DNA from: a virus
IMG/VR virus record: IMGVR_UViG_3300031565_000275
Location: 1-28,129 of that record
Reading direction: 5' to 3' (one strand)
DNA: 28,129 nt
Shown: positions 1-5,702 of the stretch, piece after piece
How the letters are laid out: the number at the start of each line of letters is the position of its first letter
Numbering within the stretch: position 1 is the first letter of the stretch
Made by a program: the position numbers and the translations under genes
The notes under the pieces: generated by a model
What the model saw: the letters and a program-made list of their open reading frames with translations, nothing else
Databases searched by the model: none
Told to the model about the DNA's origin: nothing

Positions 1-8
1 AGAGCAGT

Positions 9-33
9 TTTTAAAAGAGCACTTTTAAAAGAG
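9..33. repeat. Short direct repeat in the leader before the first gene
   Basis: The 11-base string TTTTAAAAGAG occurs at 9-19 and again at 23-33, a 14-bp period, and each copy contains the palindrome TTTTAAAA. It lies just before the weak ribosome site (AGGA at 37-40) of the gene at 47. It could be a binding site or simply the AT-rich 3' end of an upstream gene cut by the window edge. Confidence 0.4.
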
Positions 34-46
34 TTTAGGAATCAAA

Positions 47-325
47 ATGGATACATTTTCAAAAAAAGTATGTGACGAGCAGGGTCTAGACCCGGCTACT
101 ATTCTTTTAATAATTCAACTCTTAACAGAACTTCTTCCTTTATTAAAAGACTGTAGAAATGTTGAAAAATTAGCAGAAGGCATTGTTAAGCCCCGTACGA
201 TACGTGACCGAATACACCGTAGGTGGCTCTTAAATAAGACCAGAAAAGTTTTTGGTGATATACCTTTTGACCCCATAAAAGCTTGTGCTACAGAAGGCTT
301 ACAAGAATGTTTGGAATCCTTTTAA
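47..325 (+). CDS. Hypothetical 92-aa phage protein
   Basis: I do not recognise this family. The protein has a short acidic/polar N-terminus, a hydrophobic stretch at about residues 17-34 (ATILLIIQLLTELLPLL) that could be an amphipathic or membrane-associated helix, and a basic middle segment (residues 48-68, rich in Arg and Lys). The ATG at 47 follows AGGA at 37-40. Its 3' end overlaps the start of the next gene by 19 bases, which suggests translational coupling. The hydrophobic helix beside a basic segment would allow a small membrane-active or lysis-associated role, but this is a guess from composition only. That it is a real gene is supported by its coupling to the downstream exported-protein genes. 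Confidence 0.6.
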   Translation: MDTFSKKVCDEQGLDPATILLIIQLLTELLPLLKDCRNVEKLAEGIVKPRTIRDRIHRRWLLNKTRKVFGDIPFDPIKACATEGLQECLESF

Positions 326-978
326 GTATCATATTAGCACCAGTAAGTATCATATTAGCACCAGATACTGCACAAGTAGGAACACCTGTCCTCATAAAAG
401 CAGAAGTGTCTGGTGACTTCCTTTTAGACATAATACCAAAGAATCCTAATGATTCTGTTTTAGAAGTAAGTGATAGGTCAGGTGCTCCTGTAATTGTTTT
501 TTGGTCACAGCACCCTGGAACACGTACTATAATACTGGTTACTGGAGAGCCTTTAAATATAGAATACAAAGAATTATCTTATGGCTCGGTACCTGTACCT
601 GTACCTCCGGTACCGGTACCTCCGGTACCCGGCCCCAGCCCAGATTTACAAAAGCTTGTTGCTCCTTTAGTTAGTTTTGTAAACGCAACAAGCGTAAAAC
701 AAGAACATTTGGCTCTTTTACAAGAATTTTATACAGACTTTGCAGAAGTTGTTTCAGAGCAAAACATTATTAAAAATAATAGTCAATTTCGAGAAGCTTA
801 CGTAAACGCGGGTAAGCTTTTCTTTAATGGTAGAAATGTTTCTTATTCTGGCTTATCAGACCTTATAGAAAAAGTTTTGATAAGTACCTTAGGTACTGAC
901 CCAAGTGCTTTTGATCGCAGTGCTACTGTCGAAGCACTACAAGCAATTTCTTGGGCCTTCAAACAAGGAGAACGCTAG
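307..978 (+). CDS. Predicted exported protein with Pro-Val linker
   Basis: The protein starts with a hydrophobic secretion signal in which a seven-residue unit (VSIILAP) is duplicated. An N-terminal beta-rich domain (about residues 25-95) follows, with the look of a small Ig-like or planctomycete-type exported domain. A Pro-Val linker at about residues 95-112 leads to an alpha-helical C-terminal domain rich in charged residues. No catalytic motif is visible. I chose the ATG at 307 because AAGG lies about 10 bases upstream. A TTG at 283 in the same frame would add CYRRLTR, which would make a more classical basic signal-peptide n-region, so the start is uncertain. It is followed by a TAGTG overlap with the PEP-CTERM gene, so the two are probably co-translated. 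Function unknown; location outside the cytoplasmic membrane is inferred. Confidence 0.65.
   Translation: MFGILLSIILAPVSIILAPDTAQVGTPVLIKAEVSGDFLLDIIPKNPNDSVLEVSDRSGAPVIVFWSQHPGTRTIILVTGEPLNIEYKELSYGSVPVPVPPVPVPPVPGPSPDLQKLVAPLVSFVNATSVKQEHLALLQEFYTDFAEVVSEQNIIKNNSQFREAYVNAGKLFFNGRNVSYSGLSDLIEKVLISTLGTDPSAFDRSATVEALQAISWAFKQGER
323..364 (+). repeat. Perfect 21-bp tandem duplication in a signal peptide
   Basis: The unit at 323-343 (TAAGTATCATATTAGCACCA plus G) is repeated without change at 344-364. It encodes VSIILAP or LSIILAP in frame, so it doubles the hydrophobic core of the secretion signal of the gene at 307. Exact identity suggests recent slippage or unequal crossing over. Confidence 0.85.
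589..630 (+). repeat. GGTACC-rich microsatellite encoding a Pro-Val linker
   Basis: Units GGTACC, TGTACC and TCCGGTACC alternate through this stretch and encode alternating Pro and Val. The resulting stiff extended linker joins the beta-rich and helical halves of the exported protein. The array is palindromic at the hexamer level and would be prone to copy-number change. Confidence 0.8.
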
Positions 979-1502
979 TGAGAAGCTTAAAAATTTTTAT
1001 TGTTTTGACTGTTGCTCTTATTGGGTCAGTAGTTAGTGCAGGTCCTATATTTAATATTAGGGGCCAACTTGCAGGAGGCTTAGACGGTAGTCCTATTTTT
1101 GAAGTTTTTGAAGGGACAATGGGTTTTGATGATGCTGGTACTGTTATGACATTAGATGCTGAAATTTTTATAGTACCTAGAGATTACAATTTAACAACAA
1201 ATATAAAAACTGACGATAATGTAGACATTAGATTCTTTAAAAATAATAATGATTATTTTGTTTTTACAGACTACGAAGGGATTGCAGGAAGCTCTTTAAA
1301 TCCTACTTTTTATACGGATGAGCTAGGCAATGGAGGCTGGGATACACTTTCTTTTTATTTTAATAGTGTTGGTGTAGACGGTAATCCTGCATCTGGTGTT
1401 ATCACAAACATTACAGAAATCCCAAACGTTAATGAGCCAAGTGCATTAGCTCTTTTGTTTTTGGGAATGGCTTTTTGTTTAGGTTTCTTTAGGAAACGTT
1501 AA
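978..1502 (+). CDS. Exported protein with PEP-CTERM-like sorting signal
   Basis: The protein has the full layout of an exosortase substrate. An N-terminal signal peptide (hydrophobic residues 5-20) has a likely cleavage after SVVSA at 21. A secreted beta-rich body of about 130 residues follows. The C-terminus has the triplet Asn-Glu-Pro at 152-154, then SALALLFLGMAFCLGFF as a transmembrane helix and a terminal RKR. Known PEP-CTERM domains use Pro-Glu-Pro, a hydrophobic helix and an Arg-rich end, and are cut and anchored by exosortase in Gram-negative bacteria; the first proline is replaced here. The GTG at 978 is chosen because AAGGAG lies at 964-969 and the codon overlaps the preceding TAG. 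A longer form from 951 would put basic residues before the signal and lacks such a site. Ligand and role of the secreted body are unknown. Confidence 0.75.
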   Translation: MRSLKIFIVLTVALIGSVVSAGPIFNIRGQLAGGLDGSPIFEVFEGTMGFDDAGTVMTLDAEIFIVPRDYNLTTNIKTDDNVDIRFFKNNNDYFVFTDYEGIAGSSLNPTFYTDELGNGGWDTLSFYFNSVGVDGNPASGVITNITEIPNVNEPSALALLFLGMAFCLGFFRKR

Positions 1503-2486
1503 ATGTTTTCAAAATGGCCCCTGGGACGTAATCCAAGTCCCGCATCACTACAGAAGCTTTACGAAGATGGCTTTCCAGGCTGTCAAGTAAATCTTGCCGA
1601 GAAAGAATTATGCTATGAACAAGGCATAATTGCCAAAGCTGTTGACGCTGATGAACTCGTACAAAAGAATCCTGGCAAAGGCAAGTCGGCTTTTTTGTGG
1701 CGTAGTAGAGAAAAATATGACCCAGGGGCTTTTGGAGAAGAAAATCAAACAACAGGCGACTGTGTTAGTCATGGTGATAGAAATGCACGAGACACAGTAA
1801 GAAGTGTAGAAGTCCATATCAAAGGAGAGCTAGAAGAATACTTCTTAAGGGGTGCAACAGAACCTACATACGGGGCAAGAGGTCACAGTAGCGAAGGCAT
1901 GGACCCTTATAGGGCGTCCAAATTTGTAACACAAAATGGCTACCTTTTAAGACAAAACTATCCTGGTGTAGTTGATCTTTCAAAATACAATAGCCGCATA
2001 GGTACAGGTTGGGGCCGCAGTGGTGTGCCTCAAAATGTCGTAAATGAGTGCAAAAAGCATAAAGTTGGTCAATATATAATACCCAAGAACTCTGATCAAG
2101 CAATGGCTTTATTCTTTAATGGGTATGCTTGTCACTCAGGCCAAAATATTGGCTTTAGTAACAAGCCAGATTCTAAAGGTATTCATCCCCGCAAAGGTAA
2201 TTGGGCTCATGATATGGCTACCCTAGGATATGATGATACACGTACTATCTGGGATAGACGTGTTTATTTTGTATTTAATAGTTGGGGCGAATGGAATGAG
2301 CAATGGGTTACATGGGTACAGGATGTAGCCTTACAAAACCTTCTAGGGCCACCTATTGACGGCGTTATCGTATGTGATGCTTCTGTGTGGGAGCAATACT
2401 TTCTCGATGATGCTATGTTTTATTCTGACATTGAAGGCATCCCAATAAAAGGGATTCCAGACTACGGTACAGGAGCTTTCCTATGA
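1503..2486 (+). CDS. Papain-like (C1 family) cysteine peptidase
   Basis: The 327-residue protein carries the papain-fold catalytic set in the right order: an oxyanion glutamine and nucleophile in NQTTGDCVSHG (Gln82, Cys87), a histidine in GNWAHDM (His236) and an asparagine in FVFNSWGEW (Asn259). In C1 peptidases these form the Cys-His-Asn active site that hydrolyses peptide bonds. There is no signal peptide and no long N-terminal propeptide, so it probably acts in the cytoplasm, is released at lysis, or travels with the virion. ATG at 1503 directly follows the previous stop, with AGGAA upstream. It sits among exported and membrane proteins, upstream of packaging genes. It could process structural proteins, act in lysis or attack host surface proteins; the sequence does not decide. 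Fold assignment is strong, substrate is unknown. Confidence 0.8.
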   Translation: MFSKWPLGRNPSPASLQKLYEDGFPGCQVNLAEKELCYEQGIIAKAVDADELVQKNPGKGKSAFLWRSREKYDPGAFGEENQTTGDCVSHGDRNARDTVRSVEVHIKGELEEYFLRGATEPTYGARGHSSEGMDPYRASKFVTQNGYLLRQNYPGVVDLSKYNSRIGTGWGRSGVPQNVVNECKKHKVGQYIIPKNSDQAMALFFNGYACHSGQNIGFSNKPDSKGIHPRKGNWAHDMATLGYDDTRTIWDRRVYFVFNSWGEWNEQWVTWVQDVALQNLLGPPIDGVIVCDASVWEQYFLDDAMFYSDIEGIPIKGIPDYGTGAFL

Positions 2487-2788
2487 GAATTTTTCTTTGT
2501 TTTTTGGTTTGTTTGGTGTGTTCTACAGCAGAAGCAGGGCGTTTTAGGGCACGATTTTTTGGTTGTATAGGTGCTGCTTGCAGTCAGCAAGAAACTGAAA
2601 CTATTATAATTAATGAAACTGTTACGTATTCAGAGCCTGTTATAGTAGAACCTATTATAACTAATGAAACTATTACATATTCAGAACCCACTTTAGCAAG
2701 CCCTAATTTTATCAGATCAAGACCTGTTAGGCGTCCAGTACGTTCTATTATGCAATTACCTAAACAGTTGTGTGTTAAAGGCCACTGA
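2483..2788 (+). CDS. Small exported protein, 101 aa
   Basis: A clear signal peptide covers residues 1-18 (MRIFLCFLVCLVCSTAEA) with a likely signal peptidase I cut after AEA. No good lipobox is present, because the residue before the cysteines is valine. The mature part is short and contains two copies of a 17-residue unit with NET and TYSEP, then a basic Arg-Pro-rich tail. The ATG overlaps the TGA of the peptidase gene in an ATGA arrangement, and AGGAG at 2471-2475 serves it. A short exported, proline-bearing protein next to a membrane/coiled-coil protein recalls outer-membrane spanin partners, but the missing lipobox argues against a classical Rz1 lipoprotein. Function is not assigned. Confidence 0.65.
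   Translation: MRIFLCFLVCLVCSTAEAGRFRARFFGCIGAACSQQETETIIINETVTYSEPVIVEPIITNETITYSEPTLASPNFIRSRPVRRPVRSIMQLPKQLCVKGH
2601..2690 (+). repeat. 51-bp tandem repeat, two diverged copies
   Basis: A copy starting CTATTATAATTAATGAAACT at 2601 recurs at 2652 with a few base changes. It encodes the paired unit with NETVTYSEP and NETITYSEP in the small exported protein. The second copy fades after about 40 bases. Confidence 0.75.
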
Positions 2789-2799
2789 AACTAGTAGAT

Positions 2800-2815
2800 T
2801 AGTGTGGTCACACTA
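2800..2815. promoter_or_regulatory. Inverted repeat replacing the ribosome site of the next gene
   Basis: TAGTGTG at 2800-2806 and CACACTA at 2809-2815 are exact reverse complements around GT. The right arm ends on the A of the ATG at 2815, and no purine-rich ribosome site is present between the two genes. It could be an operator-like site or a small hairpin that limits initiation. Confidence 0.4.
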
Positions 2816-3267
2816 TGAACATATCGCTAGATGCTATTCTTCGCGATTCGGCATTGCTTTTTATACCTCTTCTTTTGGCCTACGTAATTTGGACTGCTAA
2901 AAGTATATACGATTTAAAGAAAAACACCATTGATGGTGCATTGTGTATGGCAAAATTTAGCAACTTAGAGAATGAAATATCTTTAAGCAAGCAATGGACA
3001 GCAAAGACTGAAGCAATGCTTGAACCAGATAGAGAGCTACGTAAACAATTTCCAATTGCCTTAGATTTAATACGTCAACATGGCGAAGCTTTACAGACTA
3101 TGAGAGAAACATTACTTTTAATACAAAAAGAGATATCTATAAAATTAACAGATTTAGAAAAAAAGATGACAAAAATAGAAGAGAGTTGTTTTTTCCATAA
3201 ATCAAGCGAGTCTGAAAAATTTAGAAAGTTTCTTTTACAAGAAAATGATGATGCAACTCAACTCTAA
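2815..3267 (+). CDS. Membrane-anchored coiled-coil protein
   Basis: A single hydrophobic helix at about residues 13-27 (LLFIPLLLAYVIW) is followed by a long charged helical part with heptad-like spacing of Leu and Ile (about residues 45-130). That topology, one N-terminal membrane anchor and a coiled-coil domain, is the one seen in inner-membrane spanins and in some holin-associated proteins, so a lysis role is possible. The gene follows the small exported protein, which would fit a spanin pair, though neither member has a decisive motif. The ATG at 2815 is forced, because an in-frame TAG lies at 2800-2802 and the next methionine is 45 residues downstream. The start lacks a recognisable ribosome site and overlaps an inverted repeat. 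Function uncertain. Confidence 0.6.
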   Translation: MNISLDAILRDSALLFIPLLLAYVIWTAKSIYDLKKNTIDGALCMAKFSNLENEISLSKQWTAKTEAMLEPDRELRKQFPIALDLIRQHGEALQTMRETLLLIQKEISIKLTDLEKKMTKIEESCFFHKSSESEKFRKFLLQENDDATQL

Positions 3268-3280
3268 CCTCCTCGGGGTG

Positions 3281-3318
3281 GCGTAGGTCTTAGTTAGACT
3301 CCTTTCTGGGGCCTACGC
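3281..3318 (+). terminator. Stem-loop between lysis-like and packaging genes
   Basis: GCGTAGGTC at 3281-3289 pairs with GGCCTACGC at 3310-3318, nine pairs including one G-T wobble, around a 20-base loop. The following TATTTTCA is only weakly T-rich, so it may be a weak or attenuating terminator, or an RNA processing site. It lies in the longest gap in this part of the window (3268-3330). Confidence 0.45.
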
Positions 3319-3330
3319 TATTTTCAATAA

Positions 3331-3882
3331 ATGATAGATAATAAATTTCAACGTTGGAATACAAGTATTGATGATCCTCGTGAAAGGTGCGAGGGGACTG
3401 TTGCTACAGGTCAATGCCCTTATAAAAAGTATGAAGGCACTAATTATTGTGCTATGCACGGTAGCAATTCAGGCAGAATAAAAAAGCATGAAGAAATAAA
3501 AAGAAACTATAGGCTTAATCGTTGGCACAAAAGAATGACTGAATTTGCCGACGGTGATGAAGTCAAAAGCCTACGTGAAGAAATCGGTATCTTAAGAATA
3601 ATTATGGAAGAGATGTTAAATAAGTGCGAAGATAGTACAGATCTTTTGCTATATGCACATCGTATATCTGATTTGGCTGTAAAGATAGAAAGACTAGTTA
3701 TTAGTTGTGATAAACTTGAAGGCAGAATGAATTTGCTTCTTTCAAAGAGAGCTATTTTGCATTTGGCCAATTCTTATGTACAAATAATAAATACGTATGT
3801 CACAGATGCTGACACAATCGAACAAATAAGCACAGAAATGCTTGCAGTTACAGAACAGTTAGAGAATCCTGTTGGTGACTAA
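3331..3882 (+). CDS. Zinc-finger protein, candidate small terminase subunit
   Basis: The N-terminus holds a probable zinc site built from Cys20, Cys29, Cys40 and His43, ending in YCAMHG, a pattern seen near the start of several phage small-terminase-like and DNA-binding proteins. The rest (residues 55-180) is helical and charged with long runs suited to oligomerisation. Small terminase subunits recognise the packaging site and recruit the large subunit. The position two genes before the large terminase and the size of 183 residues agree with that role, but no helix-turn-helix is evident, so another DNA-binding function is possible. The ATG at 3331 has no clear ribosome site. Its stop is joined directly to the start of the small membrane-protein gene (TAAATG). 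Confidence 0.55.
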   Translation: MIDNKFQRWNTSIDDPRERCEGTVATGQCPYKKYEGTNYCAMHGSNSGRIKKHEEIKRNYRLNRWHKRMTEFADGDEVKSLREEIGILRIIMEEMLNKCEDSTDLLLYAHRISDLAVKIERLVISCDKLEGRMNLLLSKRAILHLANSYVQIINTYVTDADTIEQISTEMLAVTEQLENPVGD

Positions 3883-4056
3883 ATGGATACTCCGCACCCA
3901 GGTTGGGTTGTTCTTCGTGATCTTGTTAGTTATATACCTGCTATAATAGCTTTAGCTCTTATAACTAATGATTGGGATAGTGAATGGCTTGTTATAGCTT
4001 GCTTGGCAATGGGTGCAGGTGGATCAAAACTTATAGAACGTTTTAAATTAAAATAA
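3883..4056 (+). CDS. Small holin-like membrane protein, 57 aa
   Basis: This short reading frame begins MDTPHPGWVVLRDL and contains two hydrophobic segments, about residues 15-27 (VSYIPAIIALALI) and 35-46 (WLVIACLAMGAG), joined by a short acidic turn, and ends with basic ERFKLK. Two membrane helices, a basic C-terminus and small size are typical of class II holins, which open the inner membrane at lysis. ATG follows the preceding TAA immediately, and its own TAA ends two bases before the large terminase ATG, so it fills the gap exactly. This tight fit supports it as a gene. Holin identity is an inference from topology only; a membrane protein tied to packaging is another option. Confidence 0.65.
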   Translation: MDTPHPGWVVLRDLVSYIPAIIALALITNDWDSEWLVIACLAMGAGGSKLIERFKLK

Positions 4057-4058
4057 AT

Positions 4059-5702
4059 ATGCATGAACTTGCTTCTTTACTTACAGAACGATTGTCTTCC
4101 GGCCTTAGAAGGAAAAGCATTGTTACACCTTCTAAATGGGCCGAAGCATACAGAATTATGGGGATGCCTTTTACAGGCCCTTGGACTTTTAAAAGGCATC
4201 CCTGGCTTAGGGCAATGCACGACTCACCTCATGAAATAAACGTAGGACAAAAAGCTGCCCAGATGGGCTTCACTGAAACAGTTTTAAATATAGTTTTTTA
4301 TTATATTGATATACATGGTGTAGATTGCTTATATGTTTTACCTTCGAAAACTCCGGATGCAAGTGACTTTTCTGCTGCACGTTTTGATGCTGCTTTAGAA
4401 ATGTCTGAACATCTTAGAAAGATGTTTTCGAATGTAAAAAATGTAGGTCATAAAAGAGCCGGCAACACAAACCTTTACATCCGTGGTGCAAAAAGCCGTT
4501 CAGGTCTTAAGTCTGTTCCTGTTGGGATCTTGATCTTTGACGAAAAAGACGAAATGAATCAAGACAATATCCCGTTAGCTAGAGAAAGACAATCAGGACA
4601 AGACCTTACTAGAACTTGGGAAATCAGTACACCTACCGTAGATAGTTTTGGGATTAATAAAACATTTGAAATTTCAACGCAAAACGATTTCTTTTTCAAA
4701 TGTCCCAGTTGCTCTCGCTTTATTAATTTAACTTTCCCAGAATCTTATGAAATCTGCGGCACTGATTATATGGACCCAGATATTAGCAAATCGTATCTTA
4801 AATGTAATATTTGCGAGAGCAAATTAAATCACGAGAATAAACATGAGTGGTTACAAACCGGCAGATGGATACCACGCTACGAAGGAAGAGAAATTGGAGG
4901 GTGGGGTATTAGTCAAATGTACTCCACCACAATCAAACCAAGGAACTTTATTGAAAGTTATTACAGAGCAAAGACGAATCCTGCGGATGAGCAAGAATTT
5001 TATAACTCAAAGCTTGGCCTTCCTCATGTTGTTGAGGGGGCGAAACTCTCAGAAAAAGACATAGAAAGTTGTATAGGCGACCATGTTACATATGATCGAA
5101 ATAATGCTGGTCTGGTAACTATGGGTGTTGATGTAGGCACAAACCTGCATTACGAAATTGATAAATGGTTCATTGGTCCAAATACAGTAGACCTAAATGC
5201 AGAAGCAAGATGTCAAGTACTCGTAGCAGGAAAAGTTTTACACTTTGAAGAGTTAGATGAATTAATGAGAAAATATAACGTATCTAGTTGTGTAATTGAT
5301 ATACAGCCAGAACGTCGTAAAGCGTATGAATTTGCTGCAAGATTTTGGGGAAGAGTAAGACTTTGTTATTATGGTAGAGGTATTCAAGGCAAACAAATAC
5401 ACTTGGGTTCGGATGAAGACTTAACAGTAACAGTAGACAGAACATCTTGGATAGATTTAAGTCTTAGTCGTTTTAGAACTCACTCAATATCTTTACCCCA
5501 AGACATTTCAAGAGAATATAAAAATCATCTTACATCGCTTGTACGTATTTACGAAAAAGATGTAGACGGTAACCCAATAGGCAAGTATGTAAAAGCTTCT
5601 AGCAGCGAAGACCACTTTGCCCATGCTAGAAATTATTCTGAAATAGCGTTACCTTTAGGAGCTGCACTTGGTCAAGCCCACAATATAATCGGAAGAGTGT
5701 AA
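4059..5702 (+). CDS. Terminase large subunit, GpA type
   Basis: This is the packaging ATPase-nuclease that pumps DNA into the prohead and cuts it. The ATPase half has a deviant Walker A-like loop at residues 62-70 (VGQKAAQMG), Walker B at 156-164 (GILIFDEKD, with Asp161-Glu162) and a coupling motif EISTPT at 188-193. A four-cysteine zinc site (Cys215, 218, 249, 252) lies between the domains, as in lambda GpA relatives. The nuclease half shows metal-binding acids in GVDVG (Asp357), VIDIQ (Asp414) and EDHFAHA (Asp518). The length of 547 residues is usual for the family. It is followed without a gap by the portal gene (TAAATG). The family is known to make either cohesive or headful ends, so the packaging mode is not settled. 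Confidence 0.93.
   Translation: MHELASLLTERLSSGLRRKSIVTPSKWAEAYRIMGMPFTGPWTFKRHPWLRAMHDSPHEINVGQKAAQMGFTETVLNIVFYYIDIHGVDCLYVLPSKTPDASDFSAARFDAALEMSEHLRKMFSNVKNVGHKRAGNTNLYIRGAKSRSGLKSVPVGILIFDEKDEMNQDNIPLARERQSGQDLTRTWEISTPTVDSFGINKTFEISTQNDFFFKCPSCSRFINLTFPESYEICGTDYMDPDISKSYLKCNICESKLNHENKHEWLQTGRWIPRYEGREIGGWGISQMYSTTIKPRNFIESYYRAKTNPADEQEFYNSKLGLPHVVEGAKLSEKDIESCIGDHVTYDRNNAGLVTMGVDVGTNLHYEIDKWFIGPNTVDLNAEARCQVLVAGKVLHFEELDELMRKYNVSSCVIDIQPERRKAYEFAARFWGRVRLCYYGRGIQGKQIHLGSDEDLTVTVDRTSWIDLSLSRFRTHSISLPQDISREYKNHLTSLVRIYEKDVDGNPIGKYVKASSSEDHFAHARNYSEIALPLGAALGQAHNIIGRV

Noticed and set aside
1-75. Possible 3' end of an upstream gene
   Set aside because: Two frames are open from the window edge, one stopping at 26-28 and one at 73-75. 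Neither is long enough to identify, so no gene is called.
589-630. Dense GGTACC palindromes as a regulatory or restriction-related site
   Set aside because: The hexamers are explained by codons for alternating Pro and Val in a linker.
2483-2788. Classical Rz1 outer-membrane spanin lipoprotein
   Set aside because: The signal region lacks a proper lipobox and fits signal peptidase I cleavage after AEA.
4843-5064. Plus-strand 73-codon frame inside the large terminase gene
   Set aside because: It is fully nested in another frame of a well-supported gene and has no recognisable product.
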